Assembly: GCA_017308235.1 (NCBI GenBank)
Contig: JAFKFL010000017.1
Coordinates: 62,001 to 126,000 of the forward strand
Reading direction: 5' to 3'
Length of the DNA stretch: 64,000 nt
DNA from: Alphaproteobacteria bacterium
GTDB taxonomy: Bacteria > Pseudomonadota > Alphaproteobacteria > Reyranellales > Reyranellaceae
A model generated the notes under the pieces. The model was not told where the DNA came from. It did no database searches and was given only the letters and a program-made list of their open reading frames with translations. This document shows positions 18,296-26,318 of this stretch, piece by piece (position 1 is the first letter of the stretch; the number at the start of each line of letters is the position of its first letter). The translations under genes and the position numbers were made by a program.

Positions 18296-19510
18296 TCAAT
18301 AGCCGCCGGGAACACCTACAAGATCAATGATCTGGACCGTTTCACCGGCCTTACGTGCCGGATCATGCGCCGGCCGGACGAGCAGGGCGTCCGACCCGGC
18401 CAGCACCGACAGCATGGAGCTGTCCTGCACTTTGTGCGGCTCGACGATTGTCGTGCCGTCGGCACCGCGGCTCAGGCGGCTGCGGACATAATCCTCCCGG
18501 GTGTCGTTTGCCCTCACGTCGATTGCAAGTTGTGCGGGCTGGGTTGCGATCAGGTCGCCAGGCTGGCCCAGGAGGCGCTCGAGGGCTGGCCTGAGGAACA
18601 AAAGTGCACAGACCATGGTTGAAACAGGGTTACCGGGCAGGCCCAGCACCCGGGCGCGATCCCGGGCGGCGAACATCAACGGTTTGCCTGGGCGCATGGC
18701 GATGCGCCAGAAGTCCATCGCGAAGCCCTGCGCCTTTAAAGCATCCTGAACGAGATCGTGGTCGCCCACCGACGCGCCGCCCAGCGTGATCAGGAGGTCG
18801 TGCTGAGCGCCGGCAGCGATGCGACCCTGGATCAACGCTGCATCGTCGCGCGCAATATCGAACAAGGTCGGTTCGCCGCCCCAACCGCGCACCAGAGCGG
18901 CAACGGCGATGCCGGACGATGAGACGATCTGATTGCGGCCCACCGGCTCGCCTGGCATCACGAGCTCGTCGCCGGTCGACAGGATCGCCACGCGCGGTTT
19001 CCGATAGACGCTCACCCATGGCAGGTTCATCGCCGCAAGGAGGGCGACATCACGGGCTGTCAGCGTGCGTCCCGTTGCGAAAGGCGCATCGCCGGCACTG
19101 AAATCTAGGCCGGCCTTGCGAACGTGCCGGCCCGGCGTCGGTGCTTCGAGGATAGTGATCTTCGTGCCGTCAGTCTTGGTGTCTTCCTGGATGACGACGG
19201 AATCGGCGCCCATCGGCAGCGGGGCGCCGGTGAAGATGCGTACAGCCTCGCCTGGCTTCAGCGCATGGTCGTAGGAGCCGCCGGCGGGCGCCTGGCCAAC
19301 CAGCGTCAAAGTCGTGGGGGCAGCAGCGATATCCGCAGCGCGAACGGCGTAGCCATCCATGGCGGACAAATCCGCTGGCGGCTGGGTCAGGCGGGCGGCC
19401 GGCGGCTTGGCCAGCACGCGGCCCACGGCATTGGCGATCGACACGATCTCGGCCGGCAGCGGCGCAAAAGCCGCAATCACGCGGGCATGGGCCTCTCGAA
19501 CGGTCAGCAT
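18296..19510 (-). CDS. moeA: molybdopterin molybdenumtransferase MoeA
   Basis: Inserts molybdate into adenylylated molybdopterin to finish molybdenum cofactor. The product is 404 residues, normal length. Visible motifs are PPADLSAMDGYAVRA near residue 45, the MoCF-domain string ILSTGDELV with GASVGDHD further on, and RPGKPLMFA preceding GLPGNPVS. The last domain (about 330-404) is the beta-barrel of MoeA. It begins one base after the moaC stop codon, so it is the last gene of a coupled trpD-trpC-moaC-moeA set. Confidence 0.96.
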   Translation of the reverse strand: MLTVREAHARVIAAFAPLPAEIVSIANAVGRVLAKPPAARLTQPPADLSAMDGYAVRAADIAAAPTTLTLVGQAPAGGSYDHALKPGEAVRIFTGAPLPMGADSVVIQEDTKTDGTKITILEAPTPGRHVRKAGLDFSAGDAPFATGRTLTARDVALLAAMNLPWVSVYRKPRVAILSTGDELVMPGEPVGRNQIVSSSGIAVAALVRGWGGEPTLFDIARDDAALIQGRIAAGAQHDLLITLGGASVGDHDLVQDALKAQGFAMDFWRIAMRPGKPLMFAARDRARVLGLPGNPVSTMVCALLFLRPALERLLGQPGDLIATQPAQLAIDVRANDTREDYVRSRLSRGADGTTIVEPHKVQDSSMLSVLAGSDALLVRPAHDPARKAGETVQIIDLVGVPGGY

Positions 19511-19511
19511 G

Positions 19512-19994
19512 TCATGGATCTCTTTTGAACGTTCCCGACTTGCCGCCGGACTTGTGCAAAAGCTTCACCTCGGAAATCACCATGGCGCGGTCGACGGCTT
19601 TGCACATGTCGTAGACGGTCAACGCAGCGACCGAGGCAGCGGTCAGGGCCTCCATCTCGACGCCGGTGCGGCCCTTGAGCTTGCAGGTCGCCTCGATGTC
19701 GACGGCATGGCGCGTGGCATCGAGCGACAATGTCACCTCGACCGCCGAAAGCGACAGCGGATGGCAGAGCGGGATCAGGTCCGCCGTGCGCTTGGCGGCC
19801 ATGATGCCGGCAAGCTGCGCCACGGCGAGTACATCACCCTTTGCCGCCTTCTTGTCCTTGATCAGGGCGAGCGTCGCGGGCTGCATGATCACGCTTGCGC
19901 CGGCGACCGCCACGCGCTCGGTCACGTCCTTGGCCCCGACATCGACCATGTGGGCATTGCCGCGCGCGTCGAAGTGGCTGAGCGTCTTGCTCAT
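19512..19994 (-). CDS. moaC: cyclic pyranopterin monophosphate synthase MoaC
   Basis: Catalyses the second half of cyclic pyranopterin monophosphate formation in molybdenum cofactor synthesis, acting after MoaA. The 160-residue product has the family strings [27 protein letters not shown] and [24 protein letters not shown], with the catalytic Lys and His in normal places. Its ATG overlaps the trpC stop (ATGA) and moeA starts one base after its stop, so translation is coupled. The trpC-moaC-moeA linkage is a long-standing feature of alphaproteobacterial chromosomes. Confidence 0.97.
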   Translation of the reverse strand: MSKTLSHFDARGNAHMVDVGAKDVTERVAVAGASVIMQPATLALIKDKKAAKGDVLAVAQLAGIMAAKRTADLIPLCHPLSLSAVEVTLSLDATRHAVDIEATCKLKGRTGVEMEALTAASVAALTVYDMCKAVDRAMVISEVKLLHKSGGKSGTFKRDP

Positions 19995-20788
19995 GCGGCC
20001 TTCGCCAGGATCTCGCGCACGGCGCCCTCGACGTCGGGCTTGCGCATGAAACTTTCGCCGATCAGGAAGGCCGAAGCGCCGACCTTGGCCATGCGCGCCA
20101 GATCCGTCGGCGTGCCGAGGCCGCTTTCAGCGACCAGCACGCGGTCCTTGGGCACCTTGGGGGCGAGCTGCTCGGTGACCGCCAGATCGACAGCCAAGGT
20201 CTTGAGATTGCGGTTGTTGACGCCGACAAGATCGCTGTCGATGCCGAGCGCACGATCGAGCTCGTCGCCATCATGGACCTCGACCAGGACGTCCATGCCG
20301 TAGAGATGGGCGAGCCGAGCGAGCTCGGCGGCAAGCTGATCGTCAAGGCAGGCCATGATCAGCAGGATGCAGTCGGCACCGAGCGCGCGCGCCTCGAACA
20401 CCTGGTAGGGATCGATCATGAAGTCCTTGCGCAGGGCCGGAAGCCTGGTCGCGCTGCGTGCCTGAGTCAGGAACTCATCCTTACCCTGGAAGTAGGGCTC
20501 GTCCGTCAGCACCGAAAGGCATGCCGCACCGCCGCGCTCATAGGCGCGGGCCAGCGACGGCGGGTCAAAGTCCGGCCGGATCAGCCCCTTGCTGGGAGAG
20601 GCCTTCTTGATCTCGGCGATCAGACCATAGCGGCCTGCGGCAATGGCGACCTTCAGTGCCTTCGCAAAGCCGCGCGGCGGATCCATCGCCCGGGCGGCCC
20701 GTTCGACGTCGCCCTGCGGTCGACGTTCGCGGGTGGCGGCCACGTGGCGGCGCTTGTCGTCGACGATCCGGGCGAGGGTGTCGCTCAT
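19991..20788 (-). CDS. trpC: indole-3-glycerol phosphate synthase
   Basis: TIM-barrel enzyme that closes the indole ring of carboxyphenylaminodeoxyribulose phosphate in tryptophan synthesis. The 265-residue product carries [21 protein letters not shown] (catalytic Lys in strand 1), [40 protein letters not shown] and [11 protein letters not shown] in order, a full active-site set. It is a monofunctional enzyme without fused trpF. Its start overlaps the trpD stop by four bases and its stop overlaps the moaC start. Confidence 0.97.
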   Translation of the reverse strand: MSDTLARIVDDKRRHVAATRERRPQGDVERAARAMDPPRGFAKALKVAIAAGRYGLIAEIKKASPSKGLIRPDFDPPSLARAYERGGAACLSVLTDEPYFQGKDEFLTQARSATRLPALRKDFMIDPYQVFEARALGADCILLIMACLDDQLAAELARLAHLYGMDVLVEVHDGDELDRALGIDSDLVGVNNRNLKTLAVDLAVTEQLAPKVPKDRVLVAESGLGTPTDLARMAKVGASAFLIGESFMRKPDVEGAVREILAKAA

Positions 20789-21810
20789 GCACAGATCCTT
20801 TGCAGTGTCGCGAGGGCATGCGCTGCCTTGCCGTTGTCGATCGACTGGGCGGCAAGCGCGGCGCCTTCCTTCAGGTCCTTGGCCTTGCCTGCCACCACGA
20901 TGGCCGCGGCGCTGTTCAGGAGCACGATGTCACGGAAGGCATTGCGTTCGCCGGCCAGCACTTTCTTGATCTCCTCGGCATTGTGAACAGCATCACCGCC
21001 CTTCAGTTGCTCGATCGACGCGCGTGCTACGCCTATCTCCTCAGGCGCGATCTCGATCTCGCTCACCTTGCCGTTCTCCAGCGACGCGGCCCAGCTCTTG
21101 GTGGTGGTCGTGAGCTCATCCATCCCGTCTTGGCCATGCACCACAAGGGCGCGCTCCAGGCCAAGTTGGCCAAGCGCCTCGGCGACGGGTCGCAGCCAGC
21201 GCCGATCGAACACGCCCACGAGCTGGCGCTTCACCAATGCGGGGCTCGACATCGGACCCAACAGATTGAAGATGGTTCGCGACGGGGCGAGTTCCACGCG
21301 CGGGCCGGCGACGTTGCGCATCGCACTGTGGTGTCGCGGCGCCATGAGGAAGCAGATATTGGCCTCGGCCAGCGCCTTTTCGAGCGTTTCGATGGGCAGA
21401 TCGAGATTTATCCCGAGGGCGTTCAAGACGTCGGCCGCTCCCGACTTGGAGGTGAAAGCGCGGTTGCCGTGCTTGGCAACGGGGATGCCGGCGCCGGCCA
21501 CCACCAACGCCGAGCAGGACGAGATATTGTAAGTGCCGTGATGGTCGCCGCCGGTGCCGACGATGTCGATGGCCCCCTCGGGCGCCCGCACGCGTTGGAC
21601 CTTGGCCCGCAGGACACGGGCGCCACCCGCCAGTTCGTCAGAGGTCTCACCGCGGACCCTCAGCGCCATCAGGAACCCGCCCATCTGCGCCGGCGTGGCG
21701 TTGCCGCTGGTCATGATGTCGAAGGCGCGCTCGGCCTCGTCTACGCTCAACGCTCGGCCGCTGCCCACCTTCGCCAAAAGACCGCGAAAATCGTCGATAT
21801 CGCCGCTCAC
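20785..21810 (-). CDS. trpD: anthranilate phosphoribosyltransferase
   Basis: Transfers phosphoribose from PRPP to anthranilate in the tryptophan pathway. The 341-residue product has the helical N-terminal domain and the PRPP-binding sequence [15 protein letters not shown], then [17 protein letters not shown] and [13 protein letters not shown] in the expected order. The start is GTG at 21810. Unusually, a short heavy-metal-domain gene lies in the opposite direction in the 302-base gap between trpG and trpD, so the trpG transcript, if continuous, would be antisense to it. Confidence 0.96.
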   Translation of the reverse strand: MSGDIDDFRGLLAKVGSGRALSVDEAERAFDIMTSGNATPAQMGGFLMALRVRGETSDELAGGARVLRAKVQRVRAPEGAIDIVGTGGDHHGTYNISSCSALVVAGAGIPVAKHGNRAFTSKSGAADVLNALGINLDLPIETLEKALAEANICFLMAPRHHSAMRNVAGPRVELAPSRTIFNLLGPMSSPALVKRQLVGVFDRRWLRPVAEALGQLGLERALVVHGQDGMDELTTTTKSWAASLENGKVSEIEIAPEEIGVARASIEQLKGGDAVHNAEEIKKVLAGERNAFRDIVLLNSAAAIVVAGKAKDLKEGAALAAQSIDNGKAAHALATLQRICA

Positions 21811-21870
21811 CGGGACCCCATGTTGTTTTGCCTCTTGCCGGCCAAGCCGGAAGGCGCGTAGCTATATCAC

Positions 21871-22074
21871 ATGGCTGAAGAACTGATCCTCAAGGTCACG
21901 GGCATGGATTGCGATGGCTGCGTGAAGGCCGTCACCCGGGCCGCGACCGGTGCCGGGACGGCACCTCTTTCCGTTGACCTCCAGAGCGGCGAAATGCGCC
22001 TGCCCGAAGGGGCTGATGTGCCCGCCATCACCCGCGCCATCCAGCGCGCCGGCTTTGGCGTTGCGGGGACCTAA
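21871..22074 (+). CDS. heavy-metal-associated (HMA) domain protein, CopZ-like
   Basis: A 67-residue protein that is one ferredoxin-like HMA domain. The metal-binding motif GMDCDGC gives Cys14 and Cys17; an aromatic residue replaces the usual Lys/Tyr near loop 5 (AGFGV). Such proteins hand Cu(I) to P-type ATPases, but no copper ATPase is in the window, and the motif GMDCDGC rather than GMTCxxC leaves the metal uncertain. The gene is transcribed against the trp genes on both sides, between trpD and trpG. A clear intrinsic terminator follows 29 bases after its stop. The ribosome binding site is weak. Confidence 0.75.
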   Translation: MAEELILKVTGMDCDGCVKAVTRAATGAGTAPLSVDLQSGEMRLPEGADVPAITRAIQRAGFGVAGT

Positions 22075-22103
22075 CTCCCTGATTTCACAACGCTTTGATG
22101 TTG

Positions 22104-22132
22104 AAAGGCGGCTCAGGCCGCCTTTTTCTTTT
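22104..22132 (+). terminator. intrinsic terminator of the HMA gene, embedded in the 3' end of trpG
   Basis: AAAGGCGGC, a TCAG loop and GCCGCCTTT form a 9-bp stem followed by TTCTTTT, a textbook Rho-independent terminator for plus-strand transcription. Its T-tract and second arm encode the C-terminal KKKAA residues of trpG on the other strand, and the trpG stop lies in the loop. Confidence 0.85.
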
Positions 22133-22715
22133 GCTGCGTCGGATGCTCTCCGGCGATCTTGAGGAAATTCTCCAGGATCTTGTGGCCGTGCTCCGAGGCG
22201 ATGCTTTCGGGATGGAACTGGACGCCGTGGATGGGCAGGGCCTTGTGCCTGATGCCCATCACGATATCGCCTGTCCGGGCGGTAACCTCGAGATCCTGGG
22301 GCAGGCTCGCCCGGTCCACGATCAGAGAATGGTAGCGGGTGGCGGAAAAGGGCGAGGGCACGTCCTCGAACACGCTCTGGCCCTTGTGCTCGATGCCAGA
22401 CAGCTTGCCGTGCATCGGTGCCGGCGCTCGCACGACCTTGCCGCCGAACACCTGGCCGATCGCCTGATGACCGAGGCACACGCCCAGCAGCGGTACCTGA
22501 GCCTGGGCCGCGGCCCTGACCAGATCCATGCAAATGCCGGCCTCGTTGGGGGTGCAGGGGCCCGGGGACAGCACGATTCCATCGGGCTTCAGCGCCATCG
22601 CCGCCTCGACCGTGATCTGATCGTTACGATGGACCGCGCATTGCGCCCCAAGATCGCCCAGAAAGTGGACAAGGTTGTAAGTGAAACTGTCGTAGTTATC
22701 GATCAAAAGCAGCAC
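22113..22715 (-). CDS. trpG: anthranilate synthase component II (glutamine amidotransferase)
   Basis: Releases ammonia from glutamine for TrpE. The 200-residue class I amidotransferase has [18 protein letters not shown] at the start, the nucleophile Cys80 in [13 protein letters not shown], and His168/Glu170 in [10 protein letters not shown]. The start is GTG. It is separated from trpE by 29.7 kb, although the two proteins act as one complex; it lies upstream of trpD with a reversed HMA gene between. The 62-base gap to the divergent ClC gene must contain the promoters of both. The last five codons coincide with a terminator of the opposite strand. Confidence 0.96.
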   Translation of the reverse strand: MLLLIDNYDSFTYNLVHFLGDLGAQCAVHRNDQITVEAAMALKPDGIVLSPGPCTPNEAGICMDLVRAAAQAQVPLLGVCLGHQAIGQVFGGKVVRAPAPMHGKLSGIEHKGQSVFEDVPSPFSATRYHSLIVDRASLPQDLEVTARTGDIVMGIRHKALPIHGVQFHPESIASEHGHKILENFLKIAGEHPTQQKKKAA

Positions 22716-22777
22716 GTGGCACCTGTCGCCGTGTTCGGGTTATTTTCCGGGAAACGGCGCCTGAAGGAAAGAAGACT

Positions 22778-24631
22778 GTGAGCGTTTTGACTTCCGCGCG
22801 GGGCGCGGCCGGCACCTTTTCGGACTGGGTCAGCTCCGCCTTCGTGGGGCAGGCGCGCCGGTTCTTTCGCATGCAGAGCCGTCTTCGGTCCAACGAGCCG
22901 GTGCAAATCTTCGTATGCGGTTCGGTTGGCGCTGTGATTGGCGCCCTGGTGGCGGGCTTGCGCTGGCTGGTCGACCTGCTGCACCGGCTGGCCTTCAATC
23001 TGCCGGAGGACCACACCCTCAGCACGGGCATCGGCGTCGATCCGTTGCGTATCCTGATCGTACCGGTGATCGGTGGCTTGGTGATCGGCCTCGCCGCCAT
23101 CATCATGCGCCGCATCCGGCCCAAGGAAATCGTTGACCCGATCGAGGCCAACGCACTGCATGGCGGCACCATGTCGTTGCTCGACAGCCTTCGGTTGCTG
23201 GTCGCAACGATCACGTCGAATGCCTCGGGGGCATCGCTCGGGATGGAAGCGGGCTACACCCAGATGGGATCCGGCATTCTCGCCAAGGTGGGGCAGTATT
23301 TCCGCCTGCGTCGCAACGACCAGCGTATCTTCGTCGGTGCCGGCTCGGCTGCGGCAATCGCGGCTGCCTTCAATGCGCCGTTCGCAGGCGCTTTCTACGG
23401 CTTCGAGCTGATTCTCGGCACCTACTCGGTGCGTGCCCTCGCGCCGATCGCGGCAGCAGCACTCGCGGGAACCTTTACGGAACGGGCCCTGATCGACCCC
23501 GAACCCATCTTCAGTGTAGAGCAGTTCTTCCACTTTAATCTCAAGGTCTACTTCGTGTTCGCCGCGCTGGGGGTATTCGCGGCGGCTTTCAGCGTGCTGG
23601 CCATGCAATCGGTGACATGGGCCGAACGCGCGCTGCGTCGTATGCCTTTGCCGCAATGGCTACGGCCGGCGATCGGCGGATTGCTGCTGTCGGCGATCGC
23701 GATCGTCGTGCCGCAGGTACTGGGCAGCGGCCATGGCGCGATCCAGCTAATGTTCGACCACAACGTGACCCTGCGGACATTCCTGATCCTGCTGTTCGCC
23801 AAGCTGATCGCATCGGCCTTTTCCCTCGGCTCCGGCTTCCGTGGCGGCATGTTCAGCTCGGCGCTCTTCCTCGGCTGCCTGTTCGGCGGCGCGTTCGCCG
23901 GCATCGCAGCGCTTGTCGTGCCGTCGCTGAGCGATATGCAATCGGCGCTGATGATGGTGGGCATGGGCGCGGTGGCGGCGGCAGTCATTGGCGCGCCGCT
24001 CACCATGGTCTTCCTGGTATTGGAGGGGACCGGCAGCTTCGCGATGATGGTCGCGGTGATGGTGGGCGTGGTGATCTCCTCGACCATCGTTCGCCTCACC
24101 TTCGGCTACTCGTTCTCGACCTGGCGCTTCCATCAACGTGGCATCGGCGTTCGCAGCCCGCACGACATCGGCTGGCTGGCCGATCTGTCGGTCGGTCGCC
24201 TGATGCGCACCGATGCCCAGGTCGTCCCCGAAAACACGCCGCTCAAGGATCTGCGCGAGAAGTTCCCGCCCGGCACCGCCTGGCATGTGTTCGTGGTATC
24301 GGACAAGGGGGTCTACACCGGCGCACTCGACAGTGCCGATGTCCACGACGCCCAGCAGAACGACAAGCTCGATATCCGCTTCGCTCGCGATCTGGCGGCC
24401 GATCCCGACGTGTTCCTGTTGCCTTATGAAAACGTCCGTACGGCGCTCGCGCGTTTCGAGGACAAGGAAGTCGAGACACTGCCGGTGGTCGCCTCGTCGA
24501 CCGACCGCTCGATCGTCGGTTACCTCACCGAGCACTATGCGCTGCGCCGCTACAATCAGGAGCTCGAACGCCGCCGTAGCGCCGAGCTTGGTGAGCGCGA
24601 CATGTTCTCGGTGGCGGACAAGCAGGTCTAG
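22778..24631 (+). CDS. ClC-family chloride channel/transporter with CBS domains
   Basis: Inner-membrane anion channel or H+/anion antiporter of the ClC family. The 617-residue product has a ClC core of about 400 residues and a C-terminal pair of CBS domains (about 465-600) that usually bind adenine nucleotides. The gating Glu is retained as Glu157 in GMEAG, where canonical ClCs have GREGP. The first selectivity motif GSGIP reads HGGTM, and the third GxFxP reads GGMFSSA. These changes mark a divergent subgroup, so anion selectivity is uncertain. The start is GTG after GAAGGAAAGAAG. It diverges from trpG and opens the large accessory block. Confidence 0.88.
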   Translation: MSVLTSARGAAGTFSDWVSSAFVGQARRFFRMQSRLRSNEPVQIFVCGSVGAVIGALVAGLRWLVDLLHRLAFNLPEDHTLSTGIGVDPLRILIVPVIGGLVIGLAAIIMRRIRPKEIVDPIEANALHGGTMSLLDSLRLLVATITSNASGASLGMEAGYTQMGSGILAKVGQYFRLRRNDQRIFVGAGSAAAIAAAFNAPFAGAFYGFELILGTYSVRALAPIAAAALAGTFTERALIDPEPIFSVEQFFHFNLKVYFVFAALGVFAAAFSVLAMQSVTWAERALRRMPLPQWLRPAIGGLLLSAIAIVVPQVLGSGHGAIQLMFDHNVTLRTFLILLFAKLIASAFSLGSGFRGGMFSSALFLGCLFGGAFAGIAALVVPSLSDMQSALMMVGMGAVAAAVIGAPLTMVFLVLEGTGSFAMMVAVMVGVVISSTIVRLTFGYSFSTWRFHQRGIGVRSPHDIGWLADLSVGRLMRTDAQVVPENTPLKDLREKFPPGTAWHVFVVSDKGVYTGALDSADVHDAQQNDKLDIRFARDLAADPDVFLLPYENVRTALARFEDKEVETLPVVASSTDRSIVGYLTEHYALRRYNQELERRRSAELGERDMFSVADKQV

Positions 24632-24690
24632 CCGGACAAATTCGCTTCGGTGCGATGACTTAACTGCCGATGTGGAGTTAATGTGGCGTC

Positions 24691-25419
24691 ATGATCCACA
24701 TCGCCGTGCTCGTCTCCTTGCTGCTGTTGGCGTTGCCGGCTTTCGCCCAGGTCGACTGCAATGAAGGCTTGGAACCGATCGACAGGGACGCTTCATCGCA
24801 GATGAGCGCGCTCGAGTTCACGCATGCGATCGCGACCAAGGAGGCGACACTCGCCAAGGCTTTCACGACATTCGGCTATCGGGTCGAAGTAAGCGTCCAG
24901 ACGTTGCAGGGCGATGCGGTGGATGGCGATTTCCACCAGACCTCGGATGTTGGTTTCGACAATATCGGCACGCGCGGCTCAAAGCCCGTCGAGCCGCCTG
25001 TCAATACGCTGAGCCGCCTCCAGTTGTCGGCCAAGGACATCGATGCATTCGTCATGGCGCCTCCTTTCGCCCTTACCTCGGACGTGATGGCCGAGAAGGA
25101 CGTGGTTTATTCGGGTCGTCAACGCATGGCCGACCGCAATCCGGCCGTCTTCGATCTCCTGCCGCGAAACGATCAGGCACCACTTCGCGGCTTCATTGGA
25201 CGCGTCTGGGTGCGCTCCGGTGTGGGCGGCGTTCTCAGGACCTGCGGCCGGGCCGCCGCCTATCCAATCGGACCGATGCGGTACGAGATTCGTCGCGAGC
25301 AGGTCGGAGAAGACAACTGGTTCCCTGTCCTGATGCGCGCCGACGAGAATGTGCGACCGGACGACAATCCCGTGCACGTTCGGGTGACGGTCAAGTATTC
25401 CAACTACAAGGCGCGGTGA
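24691..25419 (+). CDS. secreted protein of unknown function
   Basis: A 242-residue protein with a Sec signal peptide (hydrophobic core LVSLLLLALPAFA, cleavage after AFA, mature end QVDCNEG). I do not recognise a domain. Two Cys residues in the mature chain (one near the N-terminus, one in LRTCGRAAAYP) could form a disulfide. The mature part looks like a soluble alpha/beta periplasmic protein with many charged residues. It follows the ClC gene after 59 bases and precedes an EamA transporter after 10 bases, so a three-gene transcript is possible. Confidence 0.75.
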   Translation: MIHIAVLVSLLLLALPAFAQVDCNEGLEPIDRDASSQMSALEFTHAIATKEATLAKAFTTFGYRVEVSVQTLQGDAVDGDFHQTSDVGFDNIGTRGSKPVEPPVNTLSRLQLSAKDIDAFVMAPPFALTSDVMAEKDVVYSGRQRMADRNPAVFDLLPRNDQAPLRGFIGRVWVRSGVGGVLRTCGRAAAYPIGPMRYEIRREQVGEDNWFPVLMRADENVRPDDNPVHVRVTVKYSNYKAR

Positions 25420-25429
25420 CCGCGCGCCG

Positions 25430-26314
25430 ATGGTTGTCTCTCCGCTGATCGTCGGGCTGCTGCTGTTGGCAGCGCTCATGCATGCGAGCTGGAATGCGCT
25501 CCTGAAGTCGGACCGTGCCGATCGGCTCACGACCTTCGGCGTGATCATGACCACTGGCACGGTGATGGGCCTCGTCATGGTGCCGTTCCTGCCCATGATC
25601 GAGCCTGCGGCATGGAAGTTCATCGCCCTCTCGGTGGTGGTTCACCTTGCGTATTACACTTTCCTGCTCAAGGCCTATTCCTACGGGGATCTCAGCCATA
25701 CCTATCCGATCGCGCGCGGGCTGGGGCCATTGCTGGTCGCACTGCTCTCCGGCCAGCTCGTCGGTGAACATTTGCGCTCCCAGGACGTGCTGGGCGTCCT
25801 GTTTTTGAGCTGCGGGTTGGTGGCACTCGCATTCCCGTCACGCCGTGCCGTGTCGAGCCCAGGGGGGCGACATGGACTTGCAACGATCTTTGCCGTCCTG
25901 ACGGGTATTTCCATTGCGGGCTACATCATCGCGGACGGCCTCGGCGTGCGCGCCGCAGGTCCCACGCTGGAACACAAGATCAGCTATATCGCTTGGCTCT
26001 GCGTGGTCGAAGGGCCGTGGCTGCTCGTCCTAGTCTTCGCGCGGCGGCCGGCAGCGGCATGGGCGCATCTGCGCGGCAACTGGTGGCGTGGCGTCGTGGG
26101 CGGCGCGATCGCCAGTATCGGCTACGGCATTGCGATCTACGGCCTGGCGGCAGGGCCGATGGCGCATGTGGCGGCGCTGCGCGAGACCTCGGTCCTGTTC
26201 GGCACGCTGATCGGCACATTGCTGCTGGGCGAGCCATTCGGCGGGCGGCGCGTCGCCGCAGCCATTGTCATCGTTTCGGGCCTTGTATTGATGAACGGTC
26301 CGGCGTTCCTTTGA
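25430..26314 (+). CDS. EamA/DMT-family transporter
   Basis: Second drug/metabolite transporter of the window, 294 residues with about ten predicted membrane helices in two EamA repeats. MHASWNALLKSDRAD near the N-terminus and the repeat-2 end LLGEPFGGRRVAAAIVIVSGLVL are characteristic of the superfamily. It is not closely similar to the one beside gltX. Substrate unknown. The following PatZ-like gene begins four bases after its stop, so the two are probably translated from one mRNA. Confidence 0.88.
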   Translation: MVVSPLIVGLLLLAALMHASWNALLKSDRADRLTTFGVIMTTGTVMGLVMVPFLPMIEPAAWKFIALSVVVHLAYYTFLLKAYSYGDLSHTYPIARGLGPLLVALLSGQLVGEHLRSQDVLGVLFLSCGLVALAFPSRRAVSSPGGRHGLATIFAVLTGISIAGYIIADGLGVRAAGPTLEHKISYIAWLCVVEGPWLLVLVFARRPAAAWAHLRGNWWRGVVGGAIASIGYGIAIYGLAAGPMAHVAALRETSVLFGTLIGTLLLGEPFGGRRVAAAIVIVSGLVLMNGPAFL

Positions 26315-26318
26315 CGCC

